64,000 nucleotides of DNA from Bacteroidota bacterium (lineage in GTDB: Bacteria; Bacteroidota; Bacteroidia; Bacteroidales; UBA4417). Location of the stretch: NCBI GenBank assembly GCA_013376995.1, contig JACAAZ010000003.1:124001-188000 (forward strand). The letters run 5' to 3'. The position numbers and the translations under genes are program-made. Under the pieces are notes generated by a model. It saw only the letters and a program-made list of their open reading frames with translations, made no database searches and was not told where the DNA came from. Below are positions 25,950 through 35,547 of this stretch, in pieces (position 1 is the first letter of the stretch; every line of letters begins with the position of its first letter).

Positions 25950-28319
25950 CTACCTGGCCCGGATCTTATTCTTTTCGCGCTCTCTTTTGAACCATTTCCT
26001 GGGAGCTGCATTGTCAAGGTTACTCATTTCCTGGTAGGCCCTAAGCAATTTTTTCGGGAGATCTCCCTTATAAACTATCTTGAAATTGGAATAGCCATTA
26101 TAAGGGACAAGACTTACAGCAGGATAAAATTTAAGCTGCTTTGAAAGGTCTTTCTTTTTAAATATTTCCATCACTGCCACCAACCTTTGCTTGTTAAGTT
26201 GCCTGTATATAGAATTTACTTCTGTTTCAGAAATTACATTGCTGCACTTTTCCTGAATGGTGTGCTGCCTGAGTCCTGCATATTTATTGACCAGATACCT
26301 GACAAAGGAGGAATCTCTTACTGACATAAGCTCAACAGCCAGGGAATCATCCCGGCTGTAAACGGTATTTCCATGCCTTAGATAGTTTAAGAGATACTTC
26401 TTTTTGGCCTCATAAAACAATATTTGTTCTTTCTCTTTTTTCTCATAGTGTATCGGGTAAATCGACAGGTATGACCCGGGATTGCTCTCCAGGAATTCAG
26501 CCATCCTGATCACAAACTTTTCCTGCTTTTCGAGTAGGTTGCTTTGACGCAACTTCCAGCTGATAGTGAGTGATTTTTCAATCTCAGTTTCGGCATTTCG
26601 CACCTGAATCTGGTATGGAGTGGTTGCTGGCTTAACAAAAATGTTCCCAAGCAGGTCAATTATAGCATCCTTCAAATGAAATTTCGGATTTTTCAGGTTG
26701 CCTGTAATTGGAATTTCATAATCGATCAGGTTGCCTCTTTCCCGTATGAAAGCCATTACCAGCGGCAGGGGAATCCAACGGTTTTCCTTATTCCTGATCC
26801 GTTTTGCAAGCCTTGGATCTATAAGCAGGAGGTGATTATTGCTGCTTATGATTCCGTTCCGCACTGTCCAATCACCGTTGAGCTCCAGTGTACCGCGGTC
26901 AAGTGGAAATGAAGTATAGGTAATTGTGTAAGGGTTAAATAGGGAAACAGGCAAGCCCTGGAGATGATAATGAATATCAAAGTCCGAACTGTCATTAGGG
27001 TTGATACTCAGGTCAACCCTCACATTGCCATAGGGTTTAATGCCTGATTGCAACATAACACTAACGCGTTTATGCTCTTTGCTGATGGAATCAGCCAGGA
27101 CAAGCAAAGGATTCGCCTCGATTGAAAATTCCTCATTCAACGAATAGTCATTGTATAAGAATTGCCCATGATAGATAGCTAGTTTACGGATCTTGTAATC
27201 GCTGCGGAAAAAGTTCCTTGCCAGCACTTTGACGTAATCAGCTATGATCAGGATCACGTTGAAACTAGTTGAGGCAGCCCTGGTTTCTGAAATATTTGAC
27301 CCGTTTTTCCCAAACATTGCCTGGAGATTATCAAGGTAATCATATCGTTCGAATTTGAAATAAGGATGTTCGAGAATAATTGAATCGAAGAGATACTGGT
27401 GGCCTTTGGGGTTCAGATGCTCAATCCTTACGATGATTTTTTTGAAAGCTGCATAATCTTCTGCCTTTGTCTCACCAAAATGCAAGTCATTCATTACCAA
27501 AAGCCCTCTGAAATCAACATTTTCCTGGTTAAGGAAATTACCATTTGCCTGGATATTGGCATCCATTGCGGCAGAGAAGTAAGCTGCATAGGTCAATCCC
27601 CGCAGATATTGCCCAATGAATTCAAGGTTATACTTATTTACCAACACAGAAAACCGGTAATCAAGGTTGCTGAGGTTGATAAAAAACCAACCTTTTGCAA
27701 CTCCGGCACCCATCCCTGATGCAAAGGAAAAAGAAGCAGATATCGTGTCTGATTTCCAGCGTTTTCCGCTGCTTTCGATAAGGACATCGCGGATGAAATA
27801 CCTGACAGGTGTTTCGGTTTCGTAATAATGAAATTCCCCTGATATAATTCTAATACCGGCTATTGAAAAACGAAAACCAGAAGATTTGGAACCCGTTTCT
27901 TTTGGCGTAAATCTTTTTATCAGGTCGGAAAAATTGAAGGTTCTCCCCTTCTGAACAATAGTCCCAGTAGGATGATCAAGTGTTATTGAGGTAATTGCAA
28001 TGCTCTTGCTAAAAAGTTGACCTACTGAAAAGTCTGCACTAACCCATGCGGCCTTGAGAAATATAGTATCCTCAATTTTGAGTGAATCAAGCTGTTTGTT
28101 TTCATATATGCTAAGGTTCTGCAGATGAATATGACCTGAAAATGGATTTACATATACCCATCCTACCATTACTTTACGCCCGGTATATTTCACAGAATAT
28201 TTTTCAATGAGATACTTGGAAATAGGTGAAAGCAACAGCAGTATCAGGAGTACTGATGCAATCAGTATAACTGTTATGGCAATAACGGATTTAAGAAGCC
28301 TGGATTTTATATGTTTCAT
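25950..28319 (-). CDS. DUF748-like (AsmA-type) envelope protein
   Basis: A 789-residue protein with one N-terminal membrane anchor (SVIAITVILIASVLLILLLL). The long periplasmic part starts with ISKYLIEKYSVKYTGRKVMVGWVYVNPFSGHIHLQNLSIYENK, the characteristic beginning of DUF748/AsmA-clan proteins. These have repeating beta-groove folds (YhdP, TamB relatives) thought to carry lipids between membranes. It ends 24 bp after the outer-membrane protein gene and after MlaD on the same strand, so a role in lipid traffic is inferred. Its C-terminal 200 residues are lysine-rich and helical. Confidence is high for the family and moderate for the lipid role. Confidence 0.8.
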   Translation of the reverse strand: MKHIKSRLLKSVIAITVILIASVLLILLLLSPISKYLIEKYSVKYTGRKVMVGWVYVNPFSGHIHLQNLSIYENKQLDSLKIEDTIFLKAAWVSADFSVGQLFSKSIAITSITLDHPTGTIVQKGRTFNFSDLIKRFTPKETGSKSSGFRFSIAGIRIISGEFHYYETETPVRYFIRDVLIESSGKRWKSDTISASFSFASGMGAGVAKGWFFINLSNLDYRFSVLVNKYNLEFIGQYLRGLTYAAYFSAAMDANIQANGNFLNQENVDFRGLLVMNDLHFGETKAEDYAAFKKIIVRIEHLNPKGHQYLFDSIILEHPYFKFERYDYLDNLQAMFGKNGSNISETRAASTSFNVILIIADYVKVLARNFFRSDYKIRKLAIYHGQFLYNDYSLNEEFSIEANPLLVLADSISKEHKRVSVMLQSGIKPYGNVRVDLSINPNDSSDFDIHYHLQGLPVSLFNPYTITYTSFPLDRGTLELNGDWTVRNGIISSNNHLLLIDPRLAKRIRNKENRWIPLPLVMAFIRERGNLIDYEIPITGNLKNPKFHLKDAIIDLLGNIFVKPATTPYQIQVRNAETEIEKSLTISWKLRQSNLLEKQEKFVIRMAEFLESNPGSYLSIYPIHYEKKEKEQILFYEAKKKYLLNYLRHGNTVYSRDDSLAVELMSVRDSSFVRYLVNKYAGLRQHTIQEKCSNVISETEVNSIYRQLNKQRLVAVMEIFKKKDLSKQLKFYPAVSLVPYNGYSNFKIVYKGDLPKKLLRAYQEMSNLDNAAPRKWFKREREKNKIRAR

Positions 28320-28343
28320 AGAATAGGTATTTAACAGCCACTT

Positions 28344-30185
28344 CTACTGAAACAAGGTGGCTCCTGGTTTACCAATAATAAAATCCTGGACGCCAAAATC
28401 CGTTGTCCTGAATGTATTGGCTTTAAGTATATCCTGGCCTTTGCCAGGTATGGAAGGGAAAAATGAGAATGAAAGCTGAAATGTATTGATGACCAGGTTT
28501 TCATTTTTGATCAGTACACCCAGTCCCAGAAGTGTATACACTTTACTGCTTTTAAAGCCAGTTGGTTCATTGCCCAAAACTCCAAATGTACAAGTTAGAA
28601 AAGGGCCGAAATGAAATCCGATAAGACTCCAGGGTGAATACCATTGCGATTGAAAGGTTAACAGCAGTCTTTTGGTTCCAATTAAAGAGGAACTGTTAAA
28701 TCCATCCAGGCCATATCCGTCATTCAGCGTTAGGCTGTCCGATGTAAACCTGTCTACACCTATAATAAGTTGAGGCTTAATAAACTGCCTGAATTTCCAT
28801 TTCCCTAATTCAGTCAGGTTGGTAAAATAGGTTATCCCCGCAGCATAAACCTGTTGCTGAGGATTCGAGGCATGAAAGAATGATCCGTATTCAAAGGTCG
28901 AACTCAGGTATCCAAAGGAATAATAATTACCAAACGAAATGCGGGCTCCAAGGTACAATCGTTTAATACTGTTCTTCCTCTGGTATCCGGCCGTGACACT
29001 TAGAAGTCTGCCAACAGGAATATCCTCGGTAATTCCAAACCTGAAAATAAATTTATCCTGAACGTATTTGCGCGTGGAAACACCTATGGAGGCCATGTAG
29101 AAATCTTCATTGCTAAAGTTGTGCATGGTGTCTGAAGCATATTCAGGGAACGCAGGATATCGAATTCTTAAGAACCGTAATGAAGTAATCAGATTTGTTG
29201 TCCGATTATCCTCCGAAGTACCTTTAAATAATTGCTGGGCAAAACCAAACCAAATATCCTGAGCATTGAATTTATATTGCCTGGGCGTAAACAAGGAATC
29301 AGATGTATAAACAGAATCGCTCTGGAACTGCTGGTAAACCCTAACACCGGCTGCCCACCGGGCAAATGGCGAGTAAAATGGCCTGTCAACTGATACACTT
29401 TTGGTGTAGTTCCTGTACCTGTCATTGCTATACTGGACGGAGGAATTGATGAATGTATTTCGAATGTTGGATATCAAATAGTTAGACAGAAAGGCATAAT
29501 CAGCATTGTTCCGGTACCGTGTTACTCCTGCCTGGAATTCATGACCTAATCCCAGGAAATTATTATCTCTAAGGTTAAAAGTAATGCTGCTAGGCGATGC
29601 TGCCAGTTTTGGGATGAGGCTCCACTTATCCATTTCCCGAATGTTTATGTCAACTGAATCGGAATTTGAGGTAACTGGAGTAACAAAAAAAGCCAGATCG
29701 CGAACATAATGTTGGGAGCGCACAAGGCGCTCTGATTCTTTGACGAGCAGTGAATCAAAGGGCTGGTTTCTATGAATGAGCAAGAGGTTACGGATTGTGA
29801 TACCCTGCGATTTGATATGAGTTGCATTTGCCTGTTTTATCATATAATTCAGGGGTTTCGCCGAGGTATCGTTGATGGAATATCCAAAAGGGTCCAATGA
29901 ATTGATATCTATTTTCCTGATGATTTTCCCTTCAAATGCGCTGTAGGGCATCTTTTTCAGTTTATGCCCGGCTTTCTTTACAGCAACCTTCCTGGAACTC
30001 CGGGAAACTGGCCGGAAGAACATTTGGAACATAAACTTTGTAAACTTCCTCTGACCTGAAAAGGTTTCAATATTTTTATAGAGTTTCAAAGAATCAGGAA
30101 CCGGAGTTTTTTGGGCAAAAGCAAGGCTGCTTGTCAAAATGAAATGAACAAGGACCATTGATTGTATTTTTGTCTTCAACCGCAT
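28344..30185 (-). CDS. Outer-membrane beta-barrel protein (Omp85/TamA-like)
   Basis: A 613-residue protein with a signal peptide (VLVHFILTSSLAFA). Residues about 90-200 contain POTRA-like strands (IIRKIDINSLDPFGYSIND, QGITIRNLLLIHRNQPFDSLLVKESERLVRSQHYVRD), followed by a long barrel with aromatic-ended strands. This pattern fits a BamA/TamA-type assembly or translocation protein, though I cannot assign the exact subfamily. It lies between MlaD and the DUF748-like gene, matching a TamA-TamB style pair. It could form the outer-membrane end of the lipid path, or insert specific proteins. No shared promoter module is seen nearby. Confidence 0.78.
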   Translation of the reverse strand: MRLKTKIQSMVLVHFILTSSLAFAQKTPVPDSLKLYKNIETFSGQRKFTKFMFQMFFRPVSRSSRKVAVKKAGHKLKKMPYSAFEGKIIRKIDINSLDPFGYSINDTSAKPLNYMIKQANATHIKSQGITIRNLLLIHRNQPFDSLLVKESERLVRSQHYVRDLAFFVTPVTSNSDSVDINIREMDKWSLIPKLAASPSSITFNLRDNNFLGLGHEFQAGVTRYRNNADYAFLSNYLISNIRNTFINSSVQYSNDRYRNYTKSVSVDRPFYSPFARWAAGVRVYQQFQSDSVYTSDSLFTPRQYKFNAQDIWFGFAQQLFKGTSEDNRTTNLITSLRFLRIRYPAFPEYASDTMHNFSNEDFYMASIGVSTRKYVQDKFIFRFGITEDIPVGRLLSVTAGYQRKNSIKRLYLGARISFGNYYSFGYLSSTFEYGSFFHASNPQQQVYAAGITYFTNLTELGKWKFRQFIKPQLIIGVDRFTSDSLTLNDGYGLDGFNSSSLIGTKRLLLTFQSQWYSPWSLIGFHFGPFLTCTFGVLGNEPTGFKSSKVYTLLGLGVLIKNENLVINTFQLSFSFFPSIPGKGQDILKANTFRTTDFGVQDFIIGKPGATLFQ

Positions 30186-30258
30186 CTGAAGCTGTTAATT
30201 TCCATTGCCCCATTTTGTCTCCAACGATAGCTTAAGTATATTCTACTTTATTTTGGAC

Positions 30259-30966
30259 CTATTTTTTGATCTTATCTTCTTTCTTTTTCTCTGCCGCTTT
30301 GGCCTTTTTATTGAAGTATCCTCTCAGGAGAAAATTATGTTTCGCAGCATTCATATTCTCATTCAAGCCATTAGAGCTTTTCTTAAGATTTACCATGGTT
30401 TGATTAAGGTTCTCGGCGATATTGGAATCTTGTATCAGCCTTCCCAGCGTTCCATTCCCTTTGTTGATCTTCATCATAATCTCAGCAAGTTGTTCCGATA
30501 TAATCTCTGCATTTCCTGCTGTTACCTGTAAACTGGCCATAATAGCATCTGTTTCAACAGGTTCGGAGGATTGAAGCCTCTGTCCTTCCTTCGACAGAGG
30601 AGTGTCAGAACTTCCCTGGGTAATAATCAGCATTTTGTCGCCAATAAGCCCCTCTGAACCAATTGTGACCTCACAGTCCGACTTAATGAACTGGTGGACC
30701 TCTTTGCGAACAAGCATATCCACTCTTACAGTAGTGTCGTTTATGATGCTGATATTATCTACCGTGCCGACATTGATGCCAGAAAAACGGATATTATTTC
30801 CGACCTGTAATCCGCTGATATTCCGAAACGTAGATGTCAGTCTGAAAACAGGGTTGAACAGGTTCTTTTGTTTACCGATGATAAAAATAGCCAGTATAAA
30901 TAGTGCCAGGCCACCGGCAATGAAGAGTCCCAATCGTACTTTGAATTTCTGGGTATGAGTTTCCAT
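30259..30966 (-). CDS. mlaD: MlaD/MCE-family substrate-binding protein (copy 1)
   Basis: A 235-residue protein with one N-terminal membrane helix (LGLFIAGGLALFILAIFII) and an MCE domain (about 40-120; FRNISGLQVGNNIRFSGINVGTVDNISI). A helical tail ends with AAKHNFLLRGYFNKKAKA. MCE proteins form hexameric rings that carry phospholipids across the periplasm. The C-terminal AAKHN-LLRG-F motif is shared with the second MlaD in the window (40645-41622). It follows mlaF and mlaE copies on the same strand. Direction of transport (import or export of lipids) cannot be told. Confidence 0.9.
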   Translation of the reverse strand: METHTQKFKVRLGLFIAGGLALFILAIFIIGKQKNLFNPVFRLTSTFRNISGLQVGNNIRFSGINVGTVDNISIINDTTVRVDMLVRKEVHQFIKSDCEVTIGSEGLIGDKMLIITQGSSDTPLSKEGQRLQSSEPVETDAIMASLQVTAGNAEIISEQLAEIMMKINKGNGTLGRLIQDSNIAENLNQTMVNLKKSSNGLNENMNAAKHNFLLRGYFNKKAKAAEKKKEDKIKK

Positions 30967-31038
30967 ACAATGAGTTGTTATTGATTAGTTATAGTTATCA
31001 TCCGGTTATTTGAAGCCAAACCAGTTGAAATCCTGAGC

Positions 31039-31821
31039 TTAGGCAAAGAATGCTTTGATTTCGGGGTCATCGGACTTCTCGAATGACAGCAGGTTACCTT
31101 CTTTATAAACCTTGCCGTCGGCCAGCATAATAATCCTGTTGGCGGTGCTCCTGGCGCAATTAATATCGTGTGTTATGATGATGGATGATGTTTTGTATTT
31201 TTTCTGAACGGCATTTATTAATGAGGAAATCTCCGATGAGGTTATGGGATCAAGTCCTGTAGTAGGCTCATCGTAGAGCATAATTTGAGGATCGGCAATA
31301 ATAGTTCGGGCCAGGCTAATCCTCTTTCGCATTCCTCCTGAAAGTTGTGAAGGCATTTTTTCCAGGCAATCGGCCAATCCTACATGTTCCAGGACTTCCA
31401 TTACCTTCAGGTCAATTTCGTTTTCGGCAAGATCCCGCCTGATCCTCCGCAAGGGGAATTCCAGGTTTTCTTTAACCGTCATGGAATCATACAAGGCTCC
31501 GCTCTGGAACAGGAAACCAATTTTCTTCCTCAATTCTCCTAACTCACTACTCTCTAATTCATTAACACGCTTCTCCAGAACATCAATGGTACCTCCGTCA
31601 GCCTGTAAAAGTCCGACTATGCACTTAATCAAGACTGATTTACCGCTTCCTGATTTCCCTAAAACAACCAGGTGCTCCCCTGTAAAAAGACTTAAGTTGA
31701 CATCCTTCAAAACATCCTGGCCACCAAAAGATTTACGTAGTTCAAGTATTTTAATTACCTCTGACTTATCAGCCGGGATAGTTGATTTATTAAGCAAGGT
31801 TTCTGTTTCTTCAGTTTTCAT
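31039..31821 (-). CDS. mlaF: MlaF ABC transporter ATPase (copy 1)
   Basis: A 260-residue ATP-binding subunit with Walker A (GKSGSGKS, near 58), Q loop, signature LSGGMRKRISLAR, Walker B IMLYDEPTTGLD and the switch His in IITHD. The spacing and the LSGGMRKR signature are characteristic of the Mla lipid transporter. It overlaps the mlaE stop by 4 bp (ATGA), showing coupling. It powers MlaE and MlaD in the inner membrane. A second copy is at 39865-40641. Confidence 0.94.
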   Translation of the reverse strand: MKTEETETLLNKSTIPADKSEVIKILELRKSFGGQDVLKDVNLSLFTGEHLVVLGKSGSGKSVLIKCIVGLLQADGGTIDVLEKRVNELESSELGELRKKIGFLFQSGALYDSMTVKENLEFPLRRIRRDLAENEIDLKVMEVLEHVGLADCLEKMPSQLSGGMRKRISLARTIIADPQIMLYDEPTTGLDPITSSEISSLINAVQKKYKTSSIIITHDINCARSTANRIIMLADGKVYKEGNLLSFEKSDDPEIKAFFA

Positions 31822-32669
31822 GGGAGCAACATATCCGTTATTTGAACTGCAATCATGTCGACAATGATAACCAGCAAAGAAGCCAGGACAACGGCAGAAT
31901 TGGCGGCGATTCCTACGCTTTCAGTCCCACGGCCTGCATTATACCCTTTATAGCAGCCTACTAATCCAATAACAGCGCCGAAAAAGAATGATTTAATTAC
32001 AGCAGGTATGAGATCCAGGAACTTAATATGGCTGAAAGCCTGGGAGAAAAATAGTGTGAATGTTACATCTCCTTTTATATTAGCTCCTACCCAACTACCG
32101 GCGATTCCAAGGCCATCAGCATAAAGGATAAGCAACGGAACCATGAGTGTAACAGCCAGCACTCTTGTTACTACCAGGAATTTCATTGGGTTTGTTGATG
32201 ATACTTCCATTGCGTCAATTTGTTCAGTCACCTTCATTGAACCCAATTCGGCACCCATACCGGAACCGATTTTACCGGCACAGATAAGGGCAGTGATCAC
32301 AGGACCCATTTCCCTGATCAGGGAAACGGCGACCATACCGGGGAGCATGGTAACCGCTCCGAACTCTACCAATACCGGGCGGGATTGTATTGTCAGCACA
32401 AGCCCCATTATTGCCCCGGTAACTGAAACAAGGGGAAGCGTTTTATACCCGATATGGAAACACTGGCGCAGGAACTCCTTAAATTCAAATTTCCCTGTAA
32501 AAGTCTCCCTGAATATCCGTAGGATAAACAGGAATACATCTGCCAGGTTAGTAAGAAAGCTACCTGCTACTTCAGTTTTGGCCAATGTTTTTTCCGACAG
32601 CTTAACGATATGTTTCGTCGCTATAGGAATAGGTTTGATGGCCTTCAGAAGTGGAACTATCTTCTTCAT
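31818..32669 (-). CDS. mlaE: MlaE permease (copy 1)
   Basis: A 283-residue MlaE/YrbE-type permease. Five hydrophobic segments are visible, with the conserved VTGAIMGLVLTIQSRPVLVEFGA and ICAGKIGSGMGAELGSMKVTEQIDAMEVSSTNPM motifs. The latter is the hallmark EQIDAME helix of the family. It is 53 bp after a glycosyltransferase gene in the same direction and starts the Mla set of this operon. Confidence 0.93.
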   Translation of the reverse strand: MKKIVPLLKAIKPIPIATKHIVKLSEKTLAKTEVAGSFLTNLADVFLFILRIFRETFTGKFEFKEFLRQCFHIGYKTLPLVSVTGAIMGLVLTIQSRPVLVEFGAVTMLPGMVAVSLIREMGPVITALICAGKIGSGMGAELGSMKVTEQIDAMEVSSTNPMKFLVVTRVLAVTLMVPLLILYADGLGIAGSWVGANIKGDVTFTLFFSQAFSHIKFLDLIPAVIKSFFFGAVIGLVGCYKGYNAGRGTESVGIAANSAVVLASLLVIIVDMIAVQITDMLLP

Positions 32670-32722
32670 AGAATAATTTTCAGTTCAACATTAATAATCT
32701 GTTAATTCCGCTTTGGTCCTGG

Positions 32723-35197
32723 TTATTCCAACCGAAGCGGGAGTGAAATGATATTCGGAAAATCAGGCAATTTCAGGCTGTTGGTCGAATACAGGAATTT
32801 ATACTGACTCTTTTGAATATTCAAGTGATTCCATGATGCTAAAGCAATGGAACGACCCAGGTTGCGGTATTTCTCGATTGTAAGCCTTGCCATCAGGTAA
32901 CTGAGGGTTGATTCAGCACCCTGGTTCAGATTCACATGATTTTCCTCAAGACCGTCATAGCAGCCCCCGGTACAAGGATTATAAACAATCTGTTTCAGCC
33001 TGTTACTTCCTAAAAACCAATTGAATGCGGTCTCCATTTTTGCCAGGTAATCCTTTTTCTTAAAGACCTCATAGAATTTCCCCAGTGTCATGATGGTATA
33101 GGCAACATCGATAGGCTGTTCGCCAAAATGTGTGGCTTCCGTGCCTTTTAGTCGCCATTCCTTGTTGGAGATAACCTCGATACCATTTTCATTAAAGGTT
33201 TGTGATAACAGGAATTCGAAGGAAGAGACAGCAATATCCCTGTAGGATGTTTCCCCTGTCATAGAGTATGCATGCAGCAAAGCTTCCGGCAATATACTGT
33301 TGGCGTAGGTGAGGTATCCCTCAAACCAATCCCATTGCTCATTCGATTCGTGTTTGTACATCTGAACCAGGCGCTGAGAAAATATTTCCACCAATTTATA
33401 GGCCTCCCGGCTCTTGACAGCTATATAATAGTATGACAATCCCTTGACGGCAAATGCCATTGCCCTTGTTGAGTGAATGTTGATAATTCCGGGCAGGCAT
33501 TTTTCGAGAATTGTTTCAGCCAGGATAACTATATCTGCGGGAAGAACATCCTTAAGTGAAATGACATATCCTAATGCCCAAACAGCCCTTCCATTCGAGT
33601 CATCGAGGTTCACCTCCTGGTTTTGAGCAGTGAACTCATTATTTTCATTTACATAATTCAGAAATTCACCTTCAGGTTGCTGGCAGTAATGAATGAACTG
33701 CAGGTATTTCCGGATATCCCTTATATTTACTTCGTAACCAGTCAGTTTGTAGTACATACAACTCACAACCAGAGCCCTCGCATTATCATCAAGAGTATAA
33801 CCTGAATGGATATCAGGCTGGTTCGTTTTTGAGAACTGGATCATTCCAAATTCAGTGCTCATCTTTTCGAAATGATCAAGGTTTATACTAGGCAGATCAA
33901 AATTGACCGGGTATTTTTTCCCGACAATTTTTCCAATCAGCATAGCATGCGAAACAGCTGAGTTCTCCCAGGCCGTGGAAACAATTTTCTGCAAGGCATT
34001 TAAACTGAGTTCTCTCCTAAGTTTATCATTTTTCAACAGGCTGATTGTACTTTCAGCCAACTGAACCGCATTGCCGAAATCGAATATTATCCCGGTATCT
34101 CCATTGAGAAATTCCCTGGCATGCGGAATTGGCGTTGAAATGATGGCACATGCACAACTCATGGCATAGGCAAAAGTTCCGCTCACAGCCTGGTTGGGAT
34201 CATTGGTGGTAAAGAGATATATATCTGTTAGTTGCAGATATTCAAGCAGATCCGGTAATGCCAGGTACTTATTGATGAAAATCACATGATCCTGAAGGGA
34301 GTATTTTTGAATCAAGGCTTCAAGCATTTCCCTATAGGTTTCGCCATCTGATTTTACAACCTCCGGATGAGTCTTGCCAATTATCAGGAACATAGCTTCG
34401 GGGCAGGACTTAATAATCTCAGGCAATGCTTCCAGGGTTGTTTCAATACTCTTTCCGGGGCTCAGTAATCCAAAGGTTGTAAGCACTTTTTTCCCTTTCA
34501 ACCCATATTTCATTTTGAGGAATTCAACATCAAGACGAGGGACCAGGTGGGTACCATGTGCTATGATTGAGATCTTATCTTCGGGAACATTATAATCATT
34601 ATGCAATATTTCAGCTGAGTTATGAGTCATCACTATTACAGACTCACAGGCACTTACTATCCTGCCAACCTTGCTTTTTAGCAACTGATCGGGATAAGGA
34701 AGTACTGAATGAAATACAATTACAACCGGCTTTGAGATGGAGTTGATAAATTCAAGGAATGCCTCTTCCTGCTTTCTGAAAAAGCCAAATTCATGCTGAA
34801 TCAGAACGACTTGAATATCTTTATCTATATTTATACTTGATGCCAGTAAAAGATACCCTTCCGACACTGTTGTATCAAGTATCATCTTAACTTCTTCAGG
34901 ATAAATGTAGTCAGCTACACCTGATTCCAAAGCACATACCTTAATGGACAATGAATTGCTGAATTTATTGTTCAGAGCCTTCACAAGATCTTGAGAATAA
35001 GTAGCTATCCCACATTCCCTGGGAGGATAGGAGGTGATTAAAAGTATCTCTGCTTTCCTTTTCTCAGGCTCGGCAGCATTTACCAACCGTTTCCGGTTAT
35101 GCATATTTCCATACTTCCTGGTAACCGGAAAATCGCTCTTGTCCTGAGCATGAATGCTCTCTAACTGTGTCGGACTATTTATTATTCTGTTTTTCAT
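32723..35197 (-). CDS. Large GT4-type glycosyltransferase with alpha/alpha C-terminal domain
   Basis: An 824-residue protein. The N-terminal half (about 50-430) is a GT-B fold glycosyltransferase (LITSYPPRECGIATYSQDLVKAL, FGLLSPGKSIETTLEALPEII, SGTFAYAMSCACAIISTPIPHAREFL). The C-terminal half (about 470-800) looks like an alpha/alpha-toroid domain (SGYTLDDNARALVVSCMYY, RAMAFAVKGLSYYYIA, DVAYTIMTLGKFYEV, NLNQGAESTLSYLMARL), probably acting on or binding glycans. Fusion of such a GT4 to a toroid recurs in Bacteroidota, often near GH130 enzymes like those at 41.7-45 kb. It probably builds or remodels a mannose-containing glycan. It heads the Mla operon; the link to lipid transport is only by position. 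Confidence 0.85.
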   Translation of the reverse strand: MKNRIINSPTQLESIHAQDKSDFPVTRKYGNMHNRKRLVNAAEPEKRKAEILLITSYPPRECGIATYSQDLVKALNNKFSNSLSIKVCALESGVADYIYPEEVKMILDTTVSEGYLLLASSINIDKDIQVVLIQHEFGFFRKQEEAFLEFINSISKPVVIVFHSVLPYPDQLLKSKVGRIVSACESVIVMTHNSAEILHNDYNVPEDKISIIAHGTHLVPRLDVEFLKMKYGLKGKKVLTTFGLLSPGKSIETTLEALPEIIKSCPEAMFLIIGKTHPEVVKSDGETYREMLEALIQKYSLQDHVIFINKYLALPDLLEYLQLTDIYLFTTNDPNQAVSGTFAYAMSCACAIISTPIPHAREFLNGDTGIIFDFGNAVQLAESTISLLKNDKLRRELSLNALQKIVSTAWENSAVSHAMLIGKIVGKKYPVNFDLPSINLDHFEKMSTEFGMIQFSKTNQPDIHSGYTLDDNARALVVSCMYYKLTGYEVNIRDIRKYLQFIHYCQQPEGEFLNYVNENNEFTAQNQEVNLDDSNGRAVWALGYVISLKDVLPADIVILAETILEKCLPGIINIHSTRAMAFAVKGLSYYYIAVKSREAYKLVEIFSQRLVQMYKHESNEQWDWFEGYLTYANSILPEALLHAYSMTGETSYRDIAVSSFEFLLSQTFNENGIEVISNKEWRLKGTEATHFGEQPIDVAYTIMTLGKFYEVFKKKDYLAKMETAFNWFLGSNRLKQIVYNPCTGGCYDGLEENHVNLNQGAESTLSYLMARLTIEKYRNLGRSIALASWNHLNIQKSQYKFLYSTNSLKLPDFPNIISLPLRLE

Positions 35198-35547
35198 GTC
35201 TGGTTTTTTTAACTATTCAGCTATCAACTCCTGTAAAAGATGTACAAGTAGTATATGAGCTTTATTTTTCAATTCGAAACGACACATCGGGTGAGATGCA
35301 TTTCTTCTCCCATTGGTCTTCCGGAAGTGTCATGCGGCATGCCGAGCCGGCAATTTCAATGTATTGATTTTAAGTTTTGAAAGGACTGTGAAAGCTGGGT
35401 ATACAAGCCAACAACTCAATTTTCTATTATGCGATGAGTATGAATGTTAAGCTTTTTAGTTTTGTCACCTTAGTGGATGCCGGGATTGAGACGTAAGGTT
35501 GCAAGAACCGGCTAATGTTTTATATATCAGCGCCTCCTACTCTGAAT
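35198..35547. other. 350-bp gap, no gene recognised
   Basis: No coding frame or shared module found. A 10-bp palindrome CGGCATGCCG lies at 35335-35344. It should hold the promoter of the glycosyltransferase operon. Confidence 0.5.
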
